Positions 8,962 to 19,687 of a stretch of DNA of 64,000 nucleotides are shown here, piece by piece. How positions within the stretch are numbered: the first letter of the stretch is position 1; the number at the start of each line of letters is the position of its first letter. Below the pieces are notes generated by a model, which made no database searches, was not told where the DNA came from, and was given only the letters and a program-made list of their open reading frames with translations. The translations under genes were made by a program, and so were the position numbers. The DNA comes from Laguncularia racemosa (Eukaryota; Streptophyta; Magnoliopsida; Myrtales; Combretaceae): positions 553,193-617,192 of the forward strand of contig JBBMOL010000305.1 in assembly GCA_037954665.1 (NCBI GenBank), given 5' to 3'.

Positions 8962-11448
8962 TGATAGAGCTATTTTATACTCAATCTTTATAGTATGAAT
9001 TGTGTTAATTTATTATTGATTTTATAGAAATCATAAGGAAATGGTAGTTAATTTTATTATGGTGATAAATCAGGTTTAATGGAGTCAAGAGTGCTAATTC
9101 AAGTGATTTAGAGAAGTCATCTGCAATATGGATCAAAGTCAAGGATTTACACCACCGGTGTACAAGAGATGAAGGCTGATAATTTTATGGATGAGGACCA
9201 ATATTCTGAGAGGAGATATCGACTTGGATTGAAATCGAAGAAGAATACACGAACAAAATAGCTTTTTGGAAGAAACAAGGGAAGTACACGGGCATGTATT
9301 TCCAGAGTACGGCCGTGTGTTTGGCTTGAAAAAAAAAAGAAGCTTACACGGTTTAAGTATACGGCCGTGTGTTTGGCTTGAAAAAAAAAAACAGAAGCTT
9401 ACACGGTTTAAATACACGGCCGTGTATAACCGTGGGTTGAGACCGTGTATATGGAAAAGTTTAGCCATTTCAGGAGATTTTTTTATTTTCATATATATAT
9501 CTCTTCGTTTTCCAGAAGGAGGGAGTTCAAGAGGGAAGAAACCAAATAGGAAAAGCAGGAGACACCTGAAAACAAACACTTTTCATCTTTTTCACTTTTT
9601 GATTTTGTTTAGTTATGAACATGTGTGGCTAAACAATCTTCTAGCCAAAGGATCATCAATAGTTTAGTTCTTTAAGAATTGTGAGATCTAATTGATTTGT
9701 CTTTATTCTAATCTTTATTTTTTGGTATGTATATATCTGCTGAATGTTTTGTTATTATTATTTTGTTTGGTTGGTATGAATTAGAGCTCTTCTATTCCAT
9801 TAGCAAGTTAATATATTGTCAATTAGAATATCAAATCCGTAATTGTTTGATAGTTCTAATCTCTGTGACACAATAACATGTTTGATTATAGAATAAATAA
9901 TCAAATTCATGTTATGGAGACATATAATCTTGTTTAAATAGGTTATCTTATAATCTACTGGAATGAATTGGTGGTCTCTCTTGTTTTTAATGCTATTCAT
10001 AGATTAAATCCTAATAGCTAGTTTAGGGTTGTTTAATCAATAAGAGAAGTAATCAAAGAGCTTGTTTTGATTATCAAGAAAGTAAGGAGAGATAGGGTTA
10101 TTTGATCTTGTTAATAACCATAACTAGTTTATCTGAGATAAAGTGATGTGCCTAATTCTACTTAGAAACACAATCAAAAGACTTAAGAAAAACAATATCA
10201 AGTCAAGGCAAAAACCGGATCCACAAGGCTAAATCACGTGAACCCTAATGAAGATATGATGAAATCCAAATGTCTAATGATATAATTATAATACCACAAT
10301 GATAATATCATCTAACAACACTCTAATCTCATATAATCCAAGGAAATAATCGGCAAATTCAAAAGAAAACCTCAATTATAAGAATCCCTTTCCAATAGAG
10401 AAGAACACGTTTTCAAGTGGATTCTTCAATGATGATCCGAATCCAATTGCTAAGTACTTCAAATAAACACAATATTTTGTGAACAATAAGATGTATTTCT
10501 GACCAAGAACGATCTTAATTCAACCTTAGATATGACACACTAGAGAAGAAAAGAAATCACAACAAAATGAAATCGATATAACTCACAATTTCAAGATGTT
10601 GCACTCGCCACAATTTCAACTGTTGGGATTGAAATTGATAAGAGTTTAGATGACAATTAGGAACCCTAATTCTCACGTGAAAGGTAGTGTTTAATCTGCA
10701 AAAATAAGCTCCTTAAACCCTCTCTTAAGCAAGTATTTATACTTGCTACTCCTAGGGTTAAAAAGTGCTCAAAATTACAAGTTTGCCACTTTTAAGGTGG
10801 CTAACCCTAAATGAAAATTACAAGGAAATAAAAGTGTCCCCAAACCAAATACAATCAAAATAGTTCATAAAAGAAGAAATATATAAAAGAAATGGTCTTC
10901 AAGATGCCGGTCTTCTATAGGATCCATCGGCCCAGCTCATCGCCGGTTCAGGTCGGTCCATGGATAACCCACAAGCTGAGTTTGAGGGAGTTTGTCCATT
11001 GCCCTATAAAATATGATAAGTGTGCTTGTTGGAAAACACAATACAAGAATAATATAAAAGAGGTTAATTTGTAAATAATTCCAGGGTTGATCTGCTCAAA
11101 ATGGGCCCTCATCGCCAAAATTCGAATTCCTTTAGTTCTTGCCTTAATGATAGGTTTTGTCGGATTTTTATTCCTATCATAAAGAATAGAAAATATTTGC
11201 ATCAATGATCATTTCTATGAATTAAACTATAATGATACCTTTGGTTAGGCTTTCATCATTATTAAATTTTATTATCTGATTTTAGTTTTATTTGAATTTA
11301 CAAACAAAACCCCCATTCATCTTTTTCTCTCTATTTTCTTTCAATAGAAATAAATTTAATCAATCCCTGTGGATACGACCCTATTCACTGCTGTATACAA
11401 AAATTGTTTAGGAGTAGGTTTTAATTTTGTTGGATTCGACACCCATCA
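8962..11448 (+). repeat. A1 3' LTR (interrupted by a solo LTR)
   Basis: The LTR starts TGATAGAGCT and ends GGATTCGACACCCATCA. Without the solo LTR and its 5-bp duplication it is about 1446 bp. It contains palindromes of the ACACGGCCGTGT type (9308-9319, about 9357-9368, 9414-9425). The same LTR family, in poorer sequence, flanks element C at about 52336-53940 and 57345-58940. ORFs readable here on either strand are accidental. Confidence 0.85.
10144..11179 (-). mobile_element. Solo LTR of the TGAT...ATCA family
   Basis: This is a complete LTR of 1036 bp, plus-strand TGATGTGCCT...TTCCTATCA, flanked by a perfect 5-bp duplication TAAAG (10139-10143 and 11180-11184). The empty site is visible in the related LTR near 53660, which reads straight through as AAATAAGAATAGAAAAC. 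A single LTR with a TSD means that the internal region was lost by recombination between two LTRs. The TATA palindrome of the family is at 10728-10747. Orientation is taken from elements J, H and I. Confidence 0.93.
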
Positions 11449-11908
11449 GTGGCTCATGATTATATGGAGCAAGTTGATTATGTTAGCAATCCTGTGCGAT
11501 CTCAGAACAACCCTTACAGCAACACATATAATCCAGGCTGGCGCAATCACCCTAATTTTTCATGGAGTAATCCACCAATTCTTCGGGGTAATGCACCTAC
11601 ACCAGGATTCCAAAGGCCTCTTCCACCACCTTTTACTAAAAAGAAGTCCAACCTAGAGGATATGATTTCCAAGTCCATTCAAACCTTAGAGCAGCGCCAG
11701 CAAGCAACAGATACTGCTTTAAGAAATCACAAGGCTTCCATTCACAATCTGGAAAACCAGGTGGGTCAGATTGCAAAAATGTTATCAGAGAGACCACAAG
11801 GGTCCTTACCTAGGAACACGAAACCTAATCCAAGGGAGCAGGTAAAGGTAGTGACCCTTAGGAGTGGAAGAGAATTGCATTCTGACACTATTGGAGTGCC
11901 AGGGGTTG

Positions 11909-12947
11909 TGATAGGAACCAAAATCCGACAAGACCTATCATTAGGACAAGAACTAAAGGAATTCGAATTTTGGCGATGAGGGCTCATTTTAAGCAGATCG
12001 AACTCGGAATTATTTATAAATTAACCTCTTTTCAATTATTCTTGTATTGTGTTTTCCAACAGGCACACTAATCATATTTTATAGGGCAATTGACAAACTT
12101 CCTTAGACTCAGCTTGTGGGTTATCCATGGCCGACCTGAACCGGCGATGAGCTGCGCCTATGAATCCTATAGAAGACCGGCATCTTGAAGACCAATTTCT
12201 TTTATGTATTTTTCATTTGCATGGACTATTTATGTTGTAATCATTTTGGGACACTTTTATTTCCTTGTAATTTTCATTTAGGACTAGCTACCTTAAAAGT
12301 GGAAAACTTGTAATTTTAACCACTTTCTAACCCTAGGTGTAGCAACTATAAATACTTGCTTAGAAGAGGGTTTGAGGAGGCTTATTTTGCAGATCAAACA
12401 CATCTTCTACACGTGAGAATTAGGGTTCCTAATTGTCATCTAAACGCTTATTAATTTCAATCCTAAGAGTTGAAATTGTGGCGAGTGCAACATCTTGAAT
12501 TTGTGAGTTGTATTAATTTCATTTTATTGTGATTTCTTTTCTTCTCTAGTGTGTCATATCTAGGGTTGAATTGAGATAGTTCTTGGTCAGAAATACATCT
12601 TATTGTTCACGAATTATTGTGTTTATTTGAAGTACTTTGCAATTGAATTTGAATCTTCATTGAAGAATTCCCTTGAAAACGTGTACTTCACTATTGGAAA
12701 GGAGTTCTTGGAATTGAGGTTTTCTTTGTCATTTGTGGATTATCTTCGTGGATTATATGAGATTAGAGTGTTTTTAGAAGATATTATCATTATGGTATTA
12801 CAATTATATCTTTGAACTTTTGGATTTCCTTATATCTTCATTAGGGTTCACGTGAAATTGCCCTTTGTGGATCCGGTTTTGCATGAGACTTGAGATTGTT
12901 TTTCTTAAGTCTTTTGATTGTGCTTCTAAGTGATTTTAGGCACATCA
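11909..12947 (+). mobile_element. Solo LTR in A2 gag (opposite orientation to the first)
   Basis: It reads TGATAGGAACC...TTAGGCACATCA, 1039 bp, flanked by a perfect GGTTG duplication (11904-11908 and 12948-12952). It is the reverse complement of the LTR at 10144-11179 and matches it along its length. The TATA palindrome appears as AGCAACTATAAATACTTGCT (12341-12360, one mismatch). It splits gag of A2. Confidence 0.93.
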
Positions 12948-13740
12948 GGTTGCACAAGAACAAGTGGTTAAGGTTAGACAAGATAAGGTTGCTGAAGAGA
13001 AACAAGCTATTATACAAGGTAAGGAAAAGGAGCTTGATAAGGAGGAAGATCTGGGAAAGGCCAAGGCATCAACAGTTCAGCCCTACAAGCCTCCAATTCC
13101 ATATCCGGGCCGCTTGACAAAAAGATAAAGAGCAAGAACACTTCGGTAAGTTTTTAGATCTATTTAAACAATTGCATATTAATATACCGTTCTTAGAAGC
13201 TCTAGCGCAGATGCCCAGGTACGCAAAGTTCTTGAAGGATTTGCTATCGAACAAGAAACGACTGGAAGAGGTTTCTACTGCAGTCATTGGAGCAGAATGT
13301 TCAGCTATTTTGCAAAATAAGTTGCCTAAGAAACTCAAGGATCCAGGCAGTTTTACTATTCCATGCCTAATTAGTGAACTGCCTATAGAGAGAGCCTTAG
13401 CAGACCTTGGGGCAAGTATAAACTTGATGCCATATTCACTATTTAAGAAGCTTAAACTTGGTGAGCCAAAGCCTATAAGGATGAGTATGCAGCTGGCTGA
13501 TCGCTCGGTCAAATTCCCTAGAGGAATTATAGAAGACGTCCTAGTAAAGGTAGAAAAGTTCATTTTTCCTGTTGACTTTGTTATCTTAGCCATGGATGCA
13601 GATGTAGAGGTCCCGTTGATCTTGGGACGACCATTCCTTGCTACTGCACGAGCAGTGATAGATGTTGCTGATGGGAAACTGGTTTTAAGAGCGGGGGAAG
13701 ATGAGTTGACTATGACAATCGTAGCAACTCTGAAACAATC

Positions 13741-13780
13741 TTTAAGCACTGATGATTCTTTTTAAGCACTGATGATTCTT
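13741..13780 (+). repeat. 20-bp tandem duplication that breaks A2 protease-pol frame
   Basis: TTTAAGCACTGATGATTCTT occurs twice, back to back (13741-13760 and 13761-13780). Because 20 is not a multiple of three the reading frame ends just after, at 13763-13765. Confidence 0.95.
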
Positions 13781-13944
13781 GCTATGCTATTGACTATGTT
13801 GATATGTCCGTGATGAGTTCTATGTAGGAATTGTTATGTCGTGACCTTTTGGAATTTAGCTTGACAACAATTAGAGGAGAAGAGTGTGAGAACTTTGATA
13901 TTCAGAATGTGATGGCTCAATTGAATGCTTGTGAGGAGGTAGTG

Positions 13945-14861
13945 TGATGTGCCTAAACACACTTAAAAGCACATCCAAAAGACTTAAGAAAAACTATCTC
14001 AAGTCTAGGCAAAATCGGATCCAAAAATGGCACTTTTCCAATGAACCCTAATGATGAAATTCAAACAACTAATGATATAATCTGAATACCACAATGGAAA
14101 TGGCTTCTAACAACACTCTAATTTCATATAATCCACGCAAATAAAGCCTCAATTTGACAAAGAAAACCGTAAAGTAAGATTCCTTTCCCAATTGGTGAAA
14201 ATCACGTTTCCTAGGGAAATTTTCAATGATGATCCAAATCAAATGATAAGTACATCAAATAAAAACAATAATTTGTGAATAATAACATGTAAATCTGACC
14301 AAGAACTATCTCAAATCAACCCTAGATACAACACACTAGAGAAGAAAAGAAATCACAATAAAATGAAATTGATATAACTCACAATGTCAAGATGTTGCAC
14401 TCGCCACAATTTCAAGTCTTGGAATTGAAATTGATAAGAGTTGGAACCAAGGTATGAACCCTAATTCACACGTGAAAAGAGGTGTATATTCTGCAAAAAT
14501 GATAAGCCCCTCAAACCCTCTCTTAAGCAAGTATTTATACTTGCTACTCCTAGGGTTAAAAAGTGCTCAAAATTACAAGTTTGCCACTTTTAAGGTGGCT
14601 AACCCTAAATGAAAGTTACAAAGAAATAAAAGTGTCCCAAAACCAAAATACAACTAAAATAGTTCATAAAATGAAAAATACATAAAAGAAATGCTCTTCA
14701 TGATGCCAGTCTTCTATAAGATCCATCGGCCCAACTCATCGCCGGTTCAGGTCGGTCCATGGATCACCCACAAGCTGAGTTTAAGTGAGATAGTCCATTG
14801 CCCTGTAAAGCATGATAAGTATTCCCTAATGATAAGTCTTGTCGGATTTTGATTCCTATCA
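13945..14861 (-). repeat. Element J 3' LTR
   Basis: 917 bp, plus-strand TGATGTGCCTAAAC...GATTCCTATCA. The TATA palindrome is at 14526-14545. Immediately inside is CTCCTCGGGCCTC, which on the element strand is the purine-rich GAGGCCCGAGGAGA that should serve as the PPT. The open frame of J ends inside this LTR, at 14747. Confidence 0.92.
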
Positions 14862-15748
14862 TCTCCTCGGGCCTCAAAAAGATTTGTCCTCAAATCTGGC
14901 AGATCGAATGCAGTAGAGACTCTATTTTCTAAAAGCAATCCATCTAAAGAAGTATCTCTACAGAATCCCAATATCTGGAATACCATAGTTGGTGATTGTT
15001 TTCTCTCCTCCATTTCTAGGATGTATCTCATCTGCAACACAAACATGGACTCATTATCTATTGATGTCTCCCCTGTCTCAACCCATTCCATTGAGTTTGT
15101 TTCCTCTTTTTCTGACTCATCTATATGATGCTGATCATCAGGGTCTTCTAATAGTTGGCCTAACTGCTCATTACCCTCTAAAACCTCTGAAGGTGAACAT
15201 AACTGTCTTTGAACAGTCTGACTCTCTGGTGGTCTGCTCGTTTGAGTATGATTATTAGGATCATCTGAAGGTTGGCACATCGGTGTCTGACAAAGTTTAT
15301 GCTCTAAGGGTTGGCTTGTGTCACTAAAGCCCTCAAGAACCTTTAAAGGTTGGCATACTTGCATCTGCACAATTTGGTCCTCCCAGTTTAGGTAATCATC
15401 TACGGAACCCCTACCATCAAATGTAGGCATCTGTAGCTTCGCACACTTTGGTCCTCGAGGTGGTCTAAATTCCCTGTCCGGGTATGGATTAAGCCTAAAA
15501 TTATCATCTCTATCTTCCCTAAGAGCATGATAATCTCTCTTTACTCTAGGTGGTGCCATAAGGTTTACCACAAGTGGTGGTGGCAATGTCATCCTATCAA
15601 TCCTTGTTGCTAATGTAGCAACAAGTGTGGAAAGGTCCCGAAGTTGCTCATCTAGAGTTCTTCCATTTGTATTTCGATGGCTTGGTCTGCTACCCACTTG
15701 GCTATTGGCCTCATTGCCAATGTACCCTTTCACACTATCATATGACAT
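14747..15748 (-). CDS. Element J protein: gag N-terminus fused to repeat-rich linker and pol tail
   Basis: This 333-codon frame starts at MSYDSVKGYIGNEANSQ, the same start as gag of element D. Residues 1-122 are the gag N-terminus with TLDEQLRDLSTLVATLATRI (coiled-coil-like) and the capsid entry DYLNWEDQ. There the capsid, zinc knuckle and protease are missing and the frame passes straight into a linker (about 125-205) of degenerate units such as CQPLKVLEG, SQPLEHK, CQPSDDP and CSPSEVLEG, then an acidic stretch. It ends with the pol-type tail DLRTNLFEARGDDR and runs 115 bases into the 3' LTR. No stop interrupts it. With a partial capsid domain its role is unknown; it may be a relic, a gag partner or untranslated. 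Elements H and I share the linker. Confidence 0.7.
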   Translation of the reverse strand: MSYDSVKGYIGNEANSQVGSRPSHRNTNGRTLDEQLRDLSTLVATLATRIDRMTLPPPLVVNLMAPPRVKRDYHALREDRDDNFRLNPYPDREFRPPRGPKCAKLQMPTFDGRGSVDDYLNWEDQIVQMQVCQPLKVLEGFSDTSQPLEHKLCQTPMCQPSDDPNNHTQTSRPPESQTVQRQLCSPSEVLEGNEQLGQLLEDPDDQHHIDESEKEETNSMEWVETGETSIDNESMFVLQMRYILEMEERKQSPTMVFQILGFCRDTSLDGLLLENRVSTAFDLPDLRTNLFEARGDDRNQNPTRLIIREYLSCFTGQWTISLKLSLWVIHGPT

Positions 15749-16857
15749 GTTTGTGGATGCGATTTATCTAAAGTACAAATGTAACCTCAAATAATTTATA
15801 GCACACTCCCTTCACTTCACCACGTCACAATAACAACACACACACTTATACACCCACAGTGCAACAAGTCACCAATGCAATAAATACTTTTGATCACCTC
15901 AAGTTTATTAGAATAAGTGAAGCACAAATAAATACTTCTAAGTAGTTAAGAAATTAAATTCAACTCACAAGTGTTGAAGTAATAAGTTCAATTACTTTCA
16001 CACTTTAATGTTTGTTTTTGAATTCAAATTCTACTACTTTAATTTTCCTTTATTGCCACGGTTTCACACCTACAATTGATCTTGATGTGCAGCACCTTTA
16101 ATCCACATAAATCCACAAATTTACACCACCACACACACCTTCAATCACGGTGCACTCACTTCACCAATAACTCCACGGCAACAACACAAACAACAACAAC
16201 AATTAAGATGTATCACTTCCACGGCAACAACAAGGTGAATATTGATTACAAGTAGTCTTCAACTTCCATGGCAAATAATGAAGACAAAAGATTAATAAGT
16301 AGCTTTCCCAAAATGAATTCTGAATCCCACTATAGGCAGCAACTTTCAATTTGAAATTCAAATAACTTCACTTATTGCAAGCCTTCCTCAATTGGTAACA
16401 ATGAATTCAAATTCAAAAAGCAATCATTAACTCCCACAACTTAATTGCATATGATTTGAATTCAAATAATTCCTTACTAATCAAACATAATGTAATCTGC
16501 AAATTGTACTTCACAAATTCAGAATTACACAATGGAATTCAAAGACAACAAACAACACAACTCCTCACGCCACAAGCTACTTCACGGCAACAATTGGTAA
16601 GTTTCACAATTTCAAAAAAAAATTGCTAAAGTAACTTCACTTTGTACATCTGCTCTTCCACGTGAATTAGTGTCCACAAAGTGATGTAATAACCTTCCCA
16701 AATCAACTCCAACAACCAGCAAATCAATTCCCAATCCAAAACAATTTCGCAATATCAAACAACAACAACAACACAATTTCGGTTTTCACTTGATCAACCC
16801 TATTTGATGATCACTTCCACGAAATTGAATACAACCAATTCCCTTCTCTCAACAAGA
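15749..16857 (-). other. Element J 5' leader
   Basis: About 1.1 kb between PBS and the start codon. It is A/C-rich on the plus strand with many CAACAA and CACAA runs and CACGGCAACAACA-like units (for example near 16174 and 16219). The same type of leader is found in D, H and I. No coding frame stands out. Confidence 0.7.
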
Positions 16858-16869
16858 GCTCTGATACCA
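16858..16869 (-). promoter_or_regulatory. Primer binding site, initiator tRNA-Met (element J)
   Basis: The minus strand reads TGGTATCAGAGC, six bases from the inner end of the 5' LTR. Confidence 0.92.
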
Positions 16870-16875
16870 AAAAGA

Positions 16876-17800
16876 TGATGTGCCTAAACACACTTAAAAG
16901 AACATCCAAAAGACTTAAGAAAAACTATCTCAAGTCTAGGCAAAATCGGATCCAAAAATGGCACTTTTCCAATGAACCCTAATGATGAAATGATGAAATT
17001 CAAACAACTAATGATATAATCTGAATACCACAATGGAAATGGCTTCTAACAACACTCTAATTTCATATAATCCACGCAAATGAAGCCTCAATTTGACAAA
17101 GAAAACTGTAAAGTAAAATTCCTTTCCCAATTGGTGAAAATCACGTTTCCTAGGGAAATTTTCAATGATGATCCAAATCAAATGATAAGTACATCAAATA
17201 AACACAATAATTCATGAATAATAACATGTAAATATGACCAAGAACTATCTCAAATCAACCCTAGATACAACACACTAGAGAAGAAAAGAAATCACAACAA
17301 AACGAAATTGATATATCTCACAATTTCAAGATGTTGCACTCGCCACAATTTCAAGTCTTGGAATTGAAATTGATAAGAGTTGGAACCAAGGTATGAACCC
17401 TAATTCACACGTGAAAAGAGGTGTATATTCTGCAAAAATGATAAGCCCCTCAAACCCTCTCTTAAGCAAGTATTTATACTTGCTACTCCTAGGGTTAAAA
17501 AGTGCTTAAAATTACAAGTTTGCCACTTTTAAGGTGGCTAACCCTAAATGAAAGTTACAAAGAAATAAAAGTGTCCCAAAACCAAAATACAACTAAAATA
17601 GTTCATAAAATGAAAAATACATAAAAGAAATGCTCTTCATGATGCCAGTCTTCTATAGGATCCATCGGCCCAACTCATCGCCGGTTCAGGTTGGTCCATG
17701 GATAACCCACAAGCTGAGTTTAAGTGAGTTTGTCCATTGCCCTGTAAAGCATGATAAGTATTCCCTAATGATAAGTCTTGTCGGATTTTGATTCCTATCA
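16876..17800 (-). repeat. Element J 5' LTR
   Basis: 925 bp, plus-strand TGATGTGCCTAAAC...GATTCCTATCA. It has an extra GATGAAAT-type unit near 16985-16993 compared with the other LTR. The TATA palindrome is at 17465-17484 and should be the core promoter, reading leftward. Confidence 0.92.
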
Positions 17801-17805
17801 TAGTG

Positions 17806-19687
17806 TCTAAAAGAGGGTTTGAGAAGATAGTATCTAGTGAGGAAAGAAAGCTGAAACCATCGGTTGAGGAACCCCCAGAACTCGAGTTGAAGCAACTCCC
17901 AAAATATTTGGAGTATGCCTTTCTGGAGGCTAATTCTAAACTCCCAGTCATTATTGCTACTGGTTTAACAAGGGAACAAAAGGATAGCCTATTGGGGGTC
18001 TTGAGGGAGCACAAGCATGTTCTCCCGTGGAAGATTTCTGATATTCGAGGTATTAGTCCTTCGTTTTGCACCCATAAGTTTTTGCTTGAGGATGATTTCA
18101 AACCAGTGGTGTAACCTCAGAGGAGGTTAAACCCCAATATGTGGGAGGTTGTGAAGAAAGAGGTGATCCAACTCATGGATACAGGGTTAATATATCGTAT
18201 CTCTGACAGTTCTTGGGTTAGCCCTATACAAGTGGTGCCAAAAAATGGAGGAATGACTGTGGTGCCCAATGAAAGAAACGCACTCATACCCATGAGGCCT
18301 GTAACAGGATGGCAAGTGTGCATAGATTATAGATGATTAAATGAGGCAACTCACAAAGATCATTTCCCTCTCCCTTTTTTGGACCAGATGCTGGAGAGGT
18401 TGGCAGGACATCTATATTACTGTTTTTTAGATCGAATGTCAGGGTATTTCAAAATTCCAATTGCTCCAGAGGATCAGGAAAAGACCACATTCACTTGTCC
18501 TTATGGTACTTTCGTGTATAGGCGTATGCCTTTCGGGCTATGCAATGCACCGGTGACTTTCCAGCGGTGTATGCTAGCCATCTTTGAGGACTTAGTGGAA
18601 GACATCATGGAGGTGTTTATAGATGATTTCTCCGTATTCGGAGATTCTTTTGATGACTGTCTCACTAATTTGCAAAAGAGTTTTAGTTCGATGTGAAGAG
18701 ACAAATCTAGTTCTGAATTGGGAGAAATGTCACTTCATGGTGAAGGAGGGCATCATTCTAGGGTATAAAATCTCTCATAGAGGAATTGAAGTGGATAGTG
18801 CAATGGTGGACACGATTGCAAAACTTCCACCACCTTCTTCAGTTAGAGCCATTCAGAGTTTCCTTGGGCATGCCGATTTCTATATAAGGTTCATTAAAGA
18901 TTTCTCTAAAATAGCTCGTCCTCTGACACGGCTATTAGAAAAGAACATGCCTTATGAATTCACCAATGAATGCCTTCAAGTGTTTAATACGCTTAAAGAA
19001 AAGTTAACCTAAGCACCTATCATGGTGGCTTCTGATTAGGATCTTCCTTTCAAATTAATGTGTGATGCAAGTGATTTCACTATTGGAGCGGTTTTGGGAC
19101 AGAGGAGGGATAAGCATTTTCAGCCTATTTACTATGCTAGTAAAACCCTCACAAGTGCCCAAGAGAACTACACCAAGACCGAAAAGGAACTTTTTGCTGT
19201 AATTTTTGCTTTTGACAAGTTTCGGTCTTATTTAATTTTGTTTAAGGCAATTGTTTACACTGACCATTCAGCTCTCAGGTACTTATTAACTAAGACAGAT
19301 GTGAAACCGCGACTCATTCGGTGGATCTTGCTTCTACAAGAATTCGATTTGGAGATTCAGGACAAAAAGGGGGCTGAGAGCCTAGCTGCTGATCATCTAT
19401 CTCGACTGGAGAACCCAAAATTAGAGAAATTGAATGAAGAGGATATAGATGATACTTTTCTAGAGGAAGGACACTATCAGATTAACAAGGTAAGTAACAC
19501 CTCTGAACCTTGGTTTACTGATTTTGCAAATTACCTTGTCTGTAAAGTACTCCCTAGTGACAAAACTTCACAGCAAAAGAAGCGTTTCTTTGCTGAGTTA
19601 AAGCACTATTTTTGGGAGGAACCATTCTTGTTCCGTGTCTATGTAGATCAAGTGATTAGACGATGTGTATCCGAGAAAGAAGGGTAG
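17806..19687 (+). pseudogene. A2 pol, reverse transcriptase and RNase H part (broken)
   Basis: After element J the frame reads LPKYLEYAFLE, LREHKHVLPWKISDIRGISP and the RT entry (RRLNPNMWEVVKKEV). Then come DHFPLPFLDQMLERLAGH, EKTTFTCPYGTFVYRRMP and the catalytic box FIDDF near 18617-18632. A one-base insertion near 18677-18680 shifts the frame. Thumb and RNase H follow with SFLGHADFYIRFIKDFSK, MCDASDFTIGAVLGQ, TEKELFAVIF and ADHLSRLE. Stops are at 18112-18114, 18334-18336, 19010-19012, 19037-19039 and 19685-19687. Most match a Gln or Trp codon changed by one transition. The family is Athila but distinct from A1, for example FIDDF here against FMDDF there. Confidence 0.88.

Larger units (their letters stand above)
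4830..11448 (+). mobile_element. Element A1: Athila-type Ty3/gypsy retrotransposon (5' part missing)
   Basis: In order it has the RT region (from 4830), RNase H, integrase, about 1.5 kb of 3' UTR, a PPT and a 3' LTR that itself holds a solo LTR. The RT and integrase wording (EKTTFTCPFGTF, MPFGLCNA, WGIDFIGPFP) is the Athila type. Element K cuts the left end, so the gag half and 5' LTR should lie to the left of the window. The right end at 11448 falls directly against gag of A2, which suggests that A1 inserted into A2. The coding frame has six stops and one frameshift. Confidence 0.85.
11449..13944 (+). pseudogene. A2 gag (C-terminal part) and protease, split by a solo LTR
   Basis: Before the insertion (11449-11908) the frame reads HDYMEQVDYVSN, a Pro/Asn-rich linker, and a coiled-coil-like stretch with Gln-rich heptads (SIQTLEQRQQATDTALRNHK) to VVTLRSGREL. 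After the solo LTR and one TSD copy the host resumes at 12953 and reads QMPRYAKFLKDLL, AECSAILQNKLP and the protease with ADLGASINLMPYS (about 13397-13435; catalytic Asp kept) and LILGRPFLATARAVID. These are typical Athila gag/protease features. A 20-bp tandem duplication at 13741-13780 shifts the frame, after which CYAIDYVDM continues in another frame until element J interrupts it at 13945. Confidence 0.87.
13945..17800 (-). mobile_element. Element J: non-autonomous LTR retrotransposon with gag remnant
   Basis: It is complete from LTR to LTR: 3' LTR 13945-14861, internal region 14862-16875, 5' LTR 16876-17800, and it is flanked by a perfect TAGTG duplication (13940-13944 and 17801-17805). 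It has a PBS (16858-16869), a long leader and one open frame of 333 codons, and no RT, RNase H, integrase or protease. The two LTRs differ by roughly 20 substitutions plus one 9-bp indel by eye, so it is fairly young. It resembles the TR-GAG class, which depends on enzymes from other elements. It sits between protease and RT of A2. Confidence 0.92.

Noticed and set aside
9139..9667. Frames on both strands in the A1 LTR
   Set aside because: They cover the CACGGCCGTG cluster, lie within an LTR and have no domain. Chance frames.
10892..11074. A 60-codon plus-strand frame (MVFKMPVFYRIHRP...) repeated at 43295-43477 and 47020-47202
   Set aside because: It lies antisense in copies of the same LTR, so its recurrence follows from LTR copying. 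The element strand carries the pol tail here.
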